From: Mycobacterium lehmannii
Lineage (GTDB): Bacteria; Actinomycetota; Actinomycetes; Mycobacteriales; Mycobacteriaceae
DNA length: 64,000 nucleotides
Direction: 5' to 3'
Assembly: GCF_002245535.1 (NCBI RefSeq)
Contig: NZ_NKCN01000010.1
Location: 1-64,000, forward strand
A model generated the notes under the pieces. That model did no database searches. It was not told where the DNA came from and worked only from the letters and a program-made list of their open reading frames with translations. The position numbers and the translations under genes are program-made. Shown here piece by piece: positions 9,298-17,245 of the stretch (its first letter is position 1; every line of letters starts with the position of its first letter).

Positions 9298-9354
9298 CAG
9301 TCACTTATCGCGAATCAAGTATCTTGTCGATATCGAACAATCTGCATGGCGCAG

Positions 9355-9549
9355 TCACGTCGGCAACACCTGGATGGCGCCCGACGGGCACAGTCCGACG
9401 GCGAGCCGGACCCGTGCTTGCTCGTCGTCGGGCACCGCCGCGCAAGCGAGCACGACGACACCACCTTCGTCCTGATCGAAGAACTCGCCAGCGGTCATCA
9501 CGCACATCCCTGCGGACATGCAGATTTCCCGGTCGGCGGTGATTCTCAT
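9355..9549 (-). CDS. Small [3Fe-4S]-type ferredoxin, P450 redox partner
   Basis: This 64-residue ferredoxin of the type that feeds electrons to bacterial P450s has cluster ligands Cys10, Cys16 (CMSAGMC) and Cys54 (CPSGAI). The position that is Cys in [4Fe-4S] proteins is Ala13, which points to a [3Fe-4S] cluster. The ATG at 9549 overlaps the stop of the upstream SnoaL-like gene as ATGA. It is the last gene of a P450 / SnoaL / ferredoxin cassette, so the physiological partner is very likely the P450 two genes upstream. A ferredoxin reductase is not adjacent. Confidence 0.9.
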   Translation of the reverse strand: MRITADREICMSAGMCVMTAGEFFDQDEGGVVVLACAAVPDDEQARVRLAVGLCPSGAIQVLPT

Positions 9550-9959
9550 CGGCTGAACGCCTCCTGGCTCAGGGCGGAGTTCATGAAGTCGCGGAAATGC
9601 AGCCAGCGCCCGCGACGGAGCGTGATGATGTGCGCGAACTCGGACTGCCATTCGTACCCGGTGTCGAGCCTGCGGAAGCGCTGCCGGCCCCACACCGCGA
9701 GGTCGTCACCCTGTGCGATGAACTTCCACGGTTCCATCTCGACGATCTCGATGGTCTGCCCGACCCTGGTGAAGAACGTCATCGCCTCCGCGATCCCTTG
9801 GTAATCACCGGCATACGGGATCGCCTCGGTGCCGTAGTACGTGATGCGGACATCTGGATCGAGGTGCCGCAGCGCGGTGTTCAGGTCTCCCGCGGGTACT
9901 GCGGCGTAGATGGCCTTCGTCGTCTCGATGTTACGTGCCTCTTCGGTGATGGCGGTCAT
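9546..9959 (-). CDS. SnoaL/NTF2-like protein
   Basis: This 137-residue protein has the NTF2-like cone fold signature: an N-terminal helix pair (IETTKAIYAAVPAGDLNTALRHLDPDV), a central FFTRVG helix and a C-terminal sheet ending GRWLHFRDF. SnoaL-like members include cyclases, isomerases and hydrolases, but no catalytic assignment is possible from the sequence alone. The gene is sandwiched between the P450 and ferredoxin genes with ATGA overlaps at both ends. It is therefore co-translated with them and probably acts on the P450 product or substrate. Confidence 0.88.
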   Translation of the reverse strand: MTAITEEARNIETTKAIYAAVPAGDLNTALRHLDPDVRITYYGTEAIPYAGDYQGIAEAMTFFTRVGQTIEIVEMEPWKFIAQGDDLAVWGRQRFRRLDTGYEWQSEFAHIITLRRGRWLHFRDFMNSALSQEAFSR

Positions 9960-11197
9960 GACAGGCGAAGGGGCAGACGGACATACGCGTGCGTCAGCAG
10001 GCTGGCGGTCTGCTTCGTGCCGGGGTCGTCGCTCAACGCGATGTGCTGATAACGGTCGAGCACCCCGTTGAGCATCGCCGTCACTTCCAGCCGGGCCAGC
10101 GAGGAACCGAGGCAGAAATGCAGCCCGTGACCGAATGAGAGCTGTCTGCGCAGATTCGGGCGATCGATGTCCAGCCGCGACGGATCGGGAAATACCGCTG
10201 GATCGCGATTGGCCGAACCGAAGAACAGCGCCACCCAGTCCCCCGCGCGGATCAGCTTGCCCCCCACCTCCACATCACGGGTGGTGATCCGGAACAGGCG
10301 TTGCGGCGGCCCGTCGAGCCGCATCGTCTCTTCGATGAAGACAGTCAGCAGCGCCCGGTCGGCGCGAATGCGCGCGGCGATCTCGGGTTCGCGCGCGAGG
10401 GCATGTAACAGGTTGCCGATGAGGAAGGTCGTGGTCTCGCTGCCCGCGACCACCAGCGTGACGCAGAATCGGACGATCTCCTCCGGTGTCAGCCGCTGAC
10501 CGTCCACCTCGGCGCGTAACAGCGCCGAGATGAGGTCCTCGGCGTCGTCGATGTCTTCGCTCGTCCCCTGCTGGGCCACCCGTGCGGTGTGGTCGGCCAG
10601 CCGGGCGGCGAACGTCGCGACCATCTCCTCGTTGCTTGCCATGCGCTCCTCCGGGGTCAGCGCCGAGGACAACATGAATGCGTTGGCCCATCGCCTGAAC
10701 CGGACGTGGTCGCCTTCGGGCAGACCCAGCAGGCGCACCATGGCCCTGGTGGGGATTTCGGCGGCGAACGTCATCACGTCGACCTCACCCTCGCCGAGAT
10801 CGGAGAGCAGTTGCGGGATCAACCCGTTGAGCCAGGTTTCCAGCCGCTTGACGCGTCGCGGAGAGAACGCCTGCCCGACCAACTTTCGTTCTACTTCGTG
10901 CTTGGGCGGGTCCGTGTTGACCAGCATCAGGCTGGGCGCGGACGAGGCCTCCTGCAGCGGGTCCCGCGACGAAAATGTGGCACTGTCGCGCGCCGCCTCG
11001 AAGATCTGGTCGTAGCGGAAAAGCGCCCAGGCGGTGACGGGTTCGTCCGCACCCGGCACGGTGCCCGGCGGCCAGTCCCGGTAGCCCGGGACCGGTGAGT
11101 GGGCCCGCAGCTGGTCGTATAGCGGATACGGGTCGGCGATGCCCTGTGGCGTCGTCAACAGCTCGAGCGCCGAAATGGTGGTAGATGACATGTCCAT
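9956..11197 (-). CDS. Cytochrome P450
   Basis: This 413-residue soluble bacterial P450 shows the I-helix oxygen-activation motif AGSETTT, the K-helix EETMR (ExxR) and the heme-ligand loop FGHGLHFCLGSSLAR with Cys362. I chose the ATG at 11197 because GAGG lies six bases upstream; an ATG at 11191 is also possible. It heads a cassette with a SnoaL-like protein and a [3Fe-4S] ferredoxin, and is transcribed away from a GAF-LuxR regulator. The neighbouring mce importer and CoA-pathway genes suggest a lipophilic substrate such as a steroid, terpenoid or alicyclic compound, but the sequence does not define it. Confidence 0.95.
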   Translation of the reverse strand: MDMSSTTISALELLTTPQGIADPYPLYDQLRAHSPVPGYRDWPPGTVPGADEPVTAWALFRYDQIFEAARDSATFSSRDPLQEASSAPSLMLVNTDPPKHEVERKLVGQAFSPRRVKRLETWLNGLIPQLLSDLGEGEVDVMTFAAEIPTRAMVRLLGLPEGDHVRFRRWANAFMLSSALTPEERMASNEEMVATFAARLADHTARVAQQGTSEDIDDAEDLISALLRAEVDGQRLTPEEIVRFCVTLVVAGSETTTFLIGNLLHALAREPEIAARIRADRALLTVFIEETMRLDGPPQRLFRITTRDVEVGGKLIRAGDWVALFFGSANRDPAVFPDPSRLDIDRPNLRRQLSFGHGLHFCLGSSLARLEVTAMLNGVLDRYQHIALSDDPGTKQTASLLTHAYVRLPLRLS

Positions 11198-11307
11198 CAG
11201 CCTCGGCCAGCCGCGGCAGCAAAGCGATCCCCCGTTGGGGAGTACTCCCACTCCCGTACGAGGGCAATTTGCGGTTCTGACCGCAACGCAGCCGCCGCCG
11301 GAGGACA

Positions 11308-12498
11308 GTGGGCACCATGATCATGGCCGGCGGCGCACCCGAGTCCGACTCGGCCGAGTCGTTGACCGGCCATCCTGGCTGGGCGTCACGCCCGGCCAGG
11401 GAAAGCGAGGCCGCTCGCCGCTACCGGGAGACATTTTCCGATTGGGGTGTCGACCCCACCGATGATCCGATGGCCGTGGTGTCGGAAGCCATCGACAGCA
11501 AGGCCACCGAGGTGCGAAATGCGTTGGAAGCGTGCGGTGACGACGAGGCGCTCCTAGCGCTCGAATCGGTGCTCGATCTGTGCGCGCTCGAACGAGAGTT
11601 GATCGAGGACGGTGCGAGACGGCGCACCTTCGCGCTGTTGCAGGTGCAGGAGGGCTTGAGCAAGCTGCGCGTGGTCGACGACGTCGCGACGATCGTCGAC
11701 CGGGCGCCACTGGAATTGGTGGAGTCATGCGGGTTCGATCGCGCGGTGCTGTTCCGCGTGCACGAGGGCCGGATGTTCATGGAATCGGCGTACTTCGGCG
11801 AGGACCGCGAGGGCGCCGAGAAGATGGTTGCGTTCGCCCAGTCAGTGGCGCCTCCGCTCAATCACATGCTGTTGGAGACGCAGATGATCCGCCGCCACGC
11901 GCCGGCGATCGTGCGCGACGCCCGCAACGACCCCCGCGTCAACAGGCCGATCGTCGACTTCTCGATGACCCATTCCTACGTTGCGGCGCCGGTCATGCCG
12001 ACCGGCAAGGTGATCGGCTTCCTCCATGCCGACCGGTTGTACTCCGGCCGGATGGTCGACGAGATCGACCGCGACACGGTGTGGGCGTTCGCGGAGGGCT
12101 TCGGCTACGCCTACGAGCGCACCGTTCTGTTGGAAAGGATGCGCCGCCAGCACGCGGAGGTACGCAACGCATTGGCGTCAGCGGACGAAGCGGCACGTGC
12201 GTTACAGGACGCGGATTTGGACTTGCGCAAGATCGAGCCGCTGGAGCGCAGCCCCGCGGCGCGATCGTTGGCCGAGGTCCAGACGAGGGTGATGGCGATG
12301 CTGACGCGCCGCGAGGTCGAGGTGCTTCGGCTGATGGCGGCCGGTCGCACGAACCAACAGATTGCCGATGAGCTGGTGATTTCGGCCGGCACGGTGAAGT
12401 CCCACGTGAAGAGGGTGCTGCGAAAGCTGCACGCGACCAACCGTGCCGAGGCGGCATCGGCCTATGTGCGCCTGGCCAGCGTGCCCAAAGTCGGCTGA
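11308..12498 (+). CDS. GAF-LuxR transcriptional regulator
   Basis: This roughly 396-residue regulator has an N-terminal helical region (residues 1-105), a GAF sensor domain (about 110-275; [20 protein letters not shown]) and a C-terminal LuxR/NarL helix-turn-helix (about 332-390; [25 protein letters not shown]). It lacks a receiver domain, so it is not a classical response regulator. GGAGG at 11300-11304 lies three bases from the GTG at 11308 and twelve from the ATG at 11317, so the start is uncertain by three codons. Divergent transcription from the P450 cassette with about 110 bp between them suggests it controls that cassette, possibly in response to a ligand bound by the GAF domain. Confidence 0.9.
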   Translation: MGTMIMAGGAPESDSAESLTGHPGWASRPARESEAARRYRETFSDWGVDPTDDPMAVVSEAIDSKATEVRNALEACGDDEALLALESVLDLCALERELIEDGARRRTFALLQVQEGLSKLRVVDDVATIVDRAPLELVESCGFDRAVLFRVHEGRMFMESAYFGEDREGAEKMVAFAQSVAPPLNHMLLETQMIRRHAPAIVRDARNDPRVNRPIVDFSMTHSYVAAPVMPTGKVIGFLHADRLYSGRMVDEIDRDTVWAFAEGFGYAYERTVLLERMRRQHAEVRNALASADEAARALQDADLDLRKIEPLERSPAARSLAEVQTRVMAMLTRREVEVLRLMAAGRTNQQIADELVISAGTVKSHVKRVLRKLHATNRAEAASAYVRLASVPKVG

Positions 12499-12618
12499 CG
12501 CAAGGCCTTTCGGTAATCCGGTGCGTCCGGGGTCGATACACTACGCAAACCGCTTGGCATCTATGTCTATCATCGGTATCACTTCGCATGACTGTTCAAG
12601 ACCCAAAAAGCTTGTGAC

Positions 12619-12643
12619 GACTTGCTTTGTAAATTAGCAAGTC
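12619..12643. promoter_or_regulatory. Perfect 8-bp inverted repeat upstream of the LEH-like gene
   Basis: GACTTGCT (12619-12626) and AGCAAGTC (12636-12643) form a perfect inverted repeat with a nine-base AT-rich spacer, 57 bases upstream of the ATG at 12700. A second palindrome, ATACT-GTT-AGTAT, lies at 12652-12664. The size and symmetry suit a TetR-type dimer, and a double TetR-domain regulator is encoded just downstream. The pairing is inference. Confidence 0.45.
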
Positions 12644-12699
12644 CTCTGACGATACTGTTAGTATGCGGTAGACGCGGGGCGGGCTCGAAGGAGGTCTCG

Positions 12700-13092
12700 A
12701 TGACCGACACTGCACAGGCAACGGAAACGCTTGTTCGCGACTTTCTCGGCGCATGGACCACAAGGGATCTCGACACGATCTGTTCGGCCTTCGCCGACGA
12801 TGCCGTCTACCACAACGTGCCGGTGGACCCGGTTGCCGGCATCACCGACATCCGGGCGATCTTTCAGGCGTTCCTTGACGCCTTCGCCGAGGCCAAGCTG
12901 GACATCGTCTCGCTCGCCGCCGCGCCCGGTCTGGCACTCGTCGAACGGGTCGACTACTTCACGCTCAACGACGGCGGCAAGGTCGAATTGCCCGTGACGG
13001 GTGTGTTCGAGACGGCGAACGGCAGCATCACCCGCTTCAGTGACTATTTCGACCTCGCAGACTTCGAACGCCAAAGCGGGTTCAAGCTGTAG
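12700..13092 (+). CDS. Limonene-1,2-epoxide hydrolase-like enzyme
   Basis: This 130-residue protein matches the limonene-epoxide hydrolase (LEH) branch of the NTF2-like fold. It has the VYHNVPVDPVAG segment (Tyr37 and Asn39, which hold the water in known LEHs), the ERVD segment (Arg83, Asp85) and FSDYFD (Asp115). Together these restore the Asp-Arg-Asp catalytic set plus Tyr/Asn. It would hydrolyse an epoxide to a diol without a covalent intermediate. The AAGGAGGT at 12688-12695 fixes the ATG at 12700. The true substrate is not known, and mycobacterial relatives can act on steroid or fatty epoxides. It is followed after 78 bp by a two-domain TetR regulator. Confidence 0.85.
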   Translation: MTDTAQATETLVRDFLGAWTTRDLDTICSAFADDAVYHNVPVDPVAGITDIRAIFQAFLDAFAEAKLDIVSLAAAPGLALVERVDYFTLNDGGKVELPVTGVFETANGSITRFSDYFDLADFERQSGFKL

Positions 13093-13170
13093 CAGTGTCA
13101 CGATAGGCACTTCTGGCAGGATTCGAGGTGGTCCGGATCGTGCAGGTCGTGAAACGGAAGGGGGCGAGAC

Positions 13171-14364
13171 ATGGAGCCGGTCGCGGGCGCGGTCAAGCGC
13201 CGCCCGAAGGATCGCAAGAAGCAGATCCTGCAGCAAGCCGTGCGGCTCTTCACCGAGCGCGGTTTCCACTCGGTGCGCTTGGAGGAGATCGCAGAGGCGG
13301 CGGGTGTCACCGCCCGTGCCCTGTACCGCCACTATGAGAACAAGCAGGCGCTGCTCGCCGCCGCGATCATCACCGCGCAGGACGAGTATCAGAGCGTGCG
13401 CCGGCCGCTGGGCCGGGAATCGGACGCGACCGATCAGCCGCTGAGCGACGAGCTACCGGATCTCATCGCCGCCGCCGTAGCCACCCGCGCCCTCACCGTA
13501 TTGTGGCAGCGCGAGGCGCGCTATCTCAACGACGGCGACCGCGCAGAGGTACGCAGCAGGATCAACGCCATCGTGGCGGGCATGCAGGCCGGTGTCCGCC
13601 TAGAAGTGCCCGAATTGAGCGGCCGGCACTCCGAACTGCGCGCCTGGGCGGTGTCCAGCACGCTGACCAGCCTTGGCAGGCACTCACTCACGTTGCCACG
13701 GGAGGAGCTGAAAGACGTTCTCTATCAGGCCTGTATGGCTGCGGCGAGGACGCCTCCGGTCAGCGACCTTTCGCCCACCACGGTGCAGCGGCATGATGAA
13801 CGCGCGTTGTTCTCCCGACACGAGACGCTGTTGGCCGCGGGCGCGCGGCTGTTTCGGGCTCAGGGCTACCAAGCCGTCAGCACGAGCGAGATCGGGAAGT
13901 CGGTCGGCATCGCGGGACCGGGTCTGTACCGGTCGTTCTCCTCGAAACAGGCCATCCTGGACACCCTGATCCACCGTCTCGAAGAATGGTGGACCCTCGA
14001 ATGCGTCCGCGCGCTGCGGGCCGACGGTGACGACGCCGAGAGCCTGCGCCGACTCGTCGCGGGGCGGGTCCGCATCAGCCTGGACGATCCGAATCTGGTG
14101 GCGGTCTCGATCACCGAGCTGGCCCACGCCTCCGATGAGGTTCGGGACGGCTATTCCAGGAGCCAGGCGGATCGAGAGGCGGTGTGGAGTGAACTCATCC
14201 GCAAACTGGTACCCGAAACCACCGTCGCACAGGCACGCCTACTGGTGGCGGCCGCCGACAGCTTCGTCGACGACGTTTCTCGCACATGGCATCTCACGCG
14301 CTATTCCGGCGTGGCCGAGGAGATCACCGCGCTCGCACTGTCGATTCTGACCAGCAGGCGCTGA
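13171..14364 (+). CDS. Two-domain TetR/AcrR regulator (tandem TetR in one chain)
   Basis: This 397-residue protein contains two complete TetR-type DNA-binding domains. The first is at about residues 14-62 ([20 protein letters not shown], then [13 protein letters not shown]) and the second at about 213-262 ([20 protein letters not shown], then [13 protein letters not shown]). Each is followed by its own all-helical ligand domain. Ordinary TetR proteins are about 200 residues and dimerise, so this is a covalent pseudo-dimer. AGGGGGCGAG precedes the ATG. It follows the LEH-like gene and probably regulates it through the palindromes at 12619-12664, and it could also reach the catabolic operons nearby. 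Confidence 0.93.
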   Translation: MEPVAGAVKRRPKDRKKQILQQAVRLFTERGFHSVRLEEIAEAAGVTARALYRHYENKQALLAAAIITAQDEYQSVRRPLGRESDATDQPLSDELPDLIAAAVATRALTVLWQREARYLNDGDRAEVRSRINAIVAGMQAGVRLEVPELSGRHSELRAWAVSSTLTSLGRHSLTLPREELKDVLYQACMAAARTPPVSDLSPTTVQRHDERALFSRHETLLAAGARLFRAQGYQAVSTSEIGKSVGIAGPGLYRSFSSKQAILDTLIHRLEEWWTLECVRALRADGDDAESLRRLVAGRVRISLDDPNLVAVSITELAHASDEVRDGYSRSQADREAVWSELIRKLVPETTVAQARLLVAAADSFVDDVSRTWHLTRYSGVAEEITALALSILTSRR

Positions 14365-14471
14365 CGTCCGTCGAGCCCATTGCATCGAAGCGGCTCACGC
14401 GCGGATCGGCCGGGTTTGGTGGGCGGCCGCAGACGACGGCATGACAGCCTTGAGCGCAATCGATGGGCGCA

Positions 14472-15766
14472 TCAGCGATGTGGGTGCGCGTGGAGATGCA
14501 TGACATCGATGAACTCCCGCGCGACGCCGGCGTCCCGCCAGGTCATCTCCGTCACCTTACCGAGATTCCAACTCGCCGCCATCGACACCAACCTGCCGCC
14601 ACCATTCGCAGACACCGCACCGTAGTCCTCCACGGTCGAGGTGAACCAGCACTCGTCGAGGAATCGACTATAAGCCCGGTGAAAGCGCCTGGAAAGGCCC
14701 TCAATTCGGGACGGCGCCACCGCGTCCCGTTGCTCGCTCAGACATCTGTCCAGGATGGTCGTGCCGATGGCACCGTGCGACATGCCCTGTGCGTACAGGG
14801 GGTTCAGCGAGGTGTTCGCGTCGCCGACGACGACGAAACCTTCCGGTAGCGACGTCAGCTTGTCGTAGTGGCGGCGGAGATTGGCCGGGAACCGCCACCG
14901 GTGCACCTCCTCCAGACAGGTCGCCTCGCGCAGCGCCTCGTACAGACCCGGTACCGGCAATCCTTTCGCCCATTCGAGGAAGCTTTCGAGGTCTCCTCCG
15001 GCGTAGTCACCCTGCCAGCCGAGCAGCGTCACGATCCATCGGCGACCCTCGGTGGGGAGCAGTGCCGCGGTTCGGGTGGCAGGCGGCGGAGTGAATCAAC
15101 ATCCCCTTCCAATCACGAAACTCATCACCTGGACTGAAAAGTGTTGTGGAGTACCCGATATCGACCTTCAGCTCGCTGACTTCCGGCGACCCGAATCCCA
15201 TCGCAGACAGGTGTCGGGGCGTCTCGGAGTTGCGACCGCTCGCGTCGATCACCAGGTCTGCGTCCAGTGTCGTCCCGCCGGCGAGTTCCACTCCGGTGAT
15301 CCGCTTGCCAGTGGCTTGGTAGCCGGTCACCTTGGTGTTTTGCAGCAGCGTCACGTTCGGCAGCTGAAGAAGCCGCTCGCGAAGGTGGAACTCCAGAAAG
15401 CCCCGGGTCTGGCACAACATCGTCAGGCCGCTGTCGAAGCGTTTCTTCCAGCCACCGGAGTGGTACCAACAGATGTCGTTGGCCATGTCCACCTCAACCG
15501 AGCCCTTGCCGAGCAGGTCGGTGGTCACCGGGAAAATAGTGGTTGAACACGTTCTGTCCGCCGCGCAGCAGATGGCCGTGGTGGGATTGCGGCGCACCCT
15601 TACGCCACGTCGGGCCATCCGGAAGGCGGTCTCGGTCAATGGTCGTGACCCTGTCGAAATGGCGCGCGGCCACGGCCGATGCAACCAGGCCCGTGGTGCT
15701 TGCACCGATCACAACGGCATGTCGGCCCTCGAAGCTGCCGAACCGGACCGCGTCTTTCGCATTCAT
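14472..15766 (-). pseudogene. FAD-dependent monooxygenase with two frameshifts
   Basis: Three reading frames in sequence together make one flavoprotein monooxygenase of about 430 residues. The first segment starts at the ATG at 15766 and has the FAD-binding VVIGASTTGLVA and the SHHGHLL motif. The second has LLGKGSVEVDM through VIDASGRNS. The third has PPPATRTAALLPTEG through VVVGDANTSLNPLYAQGMS, the GD motif that binds the flavin ribityl. One shift lies at the AAAA run at 15533-15536 and the other near 15090-15095. Each needs only one base to repair. It is a relative of the C-terminal half of the 844-residue fusion gene at 19924-22458. Decay is more likely than two sequencing errors because the next gene is also broken. 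Confidence 0.88.
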
Positions 15767-15843
15767 GGTCGAAAGTGTGCGACCGGCGCGGCATCACCGT
15801 CTTGGATGCTCTTGCGCTGTTCTCGGTGCAGGCTTGCTCGGGA

Positions 15844-15918
15844 CTAAGCGCTCGAAGGCGCTCGACGCAGCTCCGCCGGCGTCGCGTCGAAGGCCCGCTT
15901 GAACGATTTGGTCAGCGG
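15844..15918 (-). pseudogene. 3' remnant of an AraC-family regulator gene
   Basis: Only the last 24 or so codons remain. They read LTKSFKRAFDATPAELRR, the typical end of an AraC/XylS helix-turn-helix domain, before a TAG at 15846-15844. No AraC sequence continues upstream on the minus strand. At about 15915-15919 the sequence changes into an inverted, truncated epoxide hydrolase gene, so this is a rearrangement scar. Confidence 0.6.
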
Positions 15919-16426
15919 TGGCTCCTGGGCCTCGTCTACACGGTCTCCGGAGAAGCGGCTGCCGCGGTTGCGGCCGGCGGGGTACCCGAGGATCCGGTCG
16001 TGGCGTTGCGCTATGGGCCGCTCTGTTTGGCCGACGGGGCGCGGCTGTCGGCTGCGTTCGTCTATCCCGAAGCGATGCCGGAATGGTTCACCGGCGACGA
16101 TCTGGACTTCTATGCCAACGAGTTCGAGTACGCCGGCCTCTCCGGTGGGCTGGCGTTCTATCACAACGTCGATGCGGGATGGCAGGTACTGGAGGACGTC
16201 GCGAACGAACCGCTGACGCCGCCCGCGATGTTCATCGGCGGTAAATACGACATCGCCACGGTATGGGGAGCCGAGGCGATGGGACGGGCGGACGAGAAAT
16301 TGTCTGTCTATCGTGGAGGCTGGGTGATCTCCTCCGCAGGTCACTGGATTCAGCAGGAGTGTCATTGGGGGAACGAATCGACTCCTGCTCGAATTTCTCG
16401 GTCAACTGTTCACTGCCGCAACGTGA
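15919..16426 (+). pseudogene. 5'-truncated, frameshifted epoxide hydrolase gene
   Basis: From WLLGLVYTVSG onward, the frame follows the C-terminal half of the intact epoxide hydrolase at 18837-19910 closely (shared: GPLCL-GARL, MPEWFT-DLDFY, LTPPAMFIGG, GHWIQQE). The N-terminal half, including the nucleophile Asp, is absent. After GHWIQQE the frame shifts near 16360-16375 and the correct ending TNRLLLEFLGQLFTAAT appears in another frame, stopping at 16424-16426. It cannot encode an active enzyme. It marks a duplicated or recombined older copy of the neighbouring catabolic operon. Confidence 0.85.
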
Positions 16427-16439
16427 ATGAGGGATCCGG

Positions 16440-17210
16440 TCACCACAGGGCGGCGACGGTGCCACCGTCGACGAGCTGTGCCGTGCCGTTGACCATCGAC
16501 GCGTCATCCGACAGTAGGAACGCAACCACGCCGGCCATCTCCTGCGGTCCGGCCATCCGGCCCTGCAGCCGGCCGATCATGGTGTCCGCCCCGCCTTCGC
16601 CGAGCACCTCGTCGAACGTCGTCATCGCGGTCCGCTGCATCGGAGTGTCGACGAACGCCGGCAGCACCGCGTTGGATCGGACTCCGACCGACCGTAATTC
16701 GGCCGCCGTGATGCGGCTCAGATGGATGATTCCCGCCTTCGACATGCCGTATGCCGCCGTGCCCGCCGCAGCGACCACGCCACCCAGCGACGACATGTTG
16801 ACGATGGCTCCCCCGCCGCGTTCGATCATCTTCGGCGCGGCGTGCTTGGTGCACAACCACGCACCGCGCAGGTTGATCCGGACAACGCGGTCAAAATCCT
16901 CGACCGTGGTGTCGAGCACCGACGCGAAGTGCACCACACCGGCATTGGCGACCAGCTTGTCGACGCCTCCGAACGCAGCCGTGCAGGCGGCGACCATGGC
17001 GATCACCTGCCGCTCGTCGCTGACATCGGCAGTATGCGCGACCGCGCCGGACCCGATCGTCGCCGCTGCCCTCTCGGCGGACGAGCCGTCGATGTCGGCG
17101 CACAGCACGCGAGCGCCCTCGGCGGCGAGTCGTTCGGCGATGGCGAGGCCGATGCCCGCGCCCGCACCGGTCACGATCGCGGCCTTTCCGGCGAGGTCTG
17201 GATGTGTCAT
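16440..17210 (-). CDS. Short-chain dehydrogenase/reductase
   Basis: This 256-residue classical SDR has TGAGAGIG (NAD(P)-binding, about residues 15-22), NAGV, a catalytic Ser region (MSSLGG) and YGMSK (Tyr/Lys). It ends in the common VDGG motif. AGGTGA six bases upstream supports the ATG at 17210. The frame is open further upstream but only across the gap and the preceding gene. It is the last gene of the leftward flavin operon and follows the RibBA-like gene by 35 bases. A role in oxidising a diol or secondary alcohol made by the monooxygenase and epoxide hydrolase is a reasonable inference. Confidence 0.93.
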   Translation of the reverse strand: MTHPDLAGKAAIVTGAGAGIGLAIAERLAAEGARVLCADIDGSSAERAAATIGSGAVAHTADVSDERQVIAMVAACTAAFGGVDKLVANAGVVHFASVLDTTVEDFDRVVRINLRGAWLCTKHAAPKMIERGGGAIVNMSSLGGVVAAAGTAAYGMSKAGIIHLSRITAAELRSVGVRSNAVLPAFVDTPMQRTAMTTFDEVLGEGGADTMIGRLQGRMAGPQEMAGVVAFLLSDDASMVNGTAQLVDGGTVAALW

Positions 17211-17245
17211 CGAATCACCTCGGGTCGTGTCGCCACCCTGCCATT

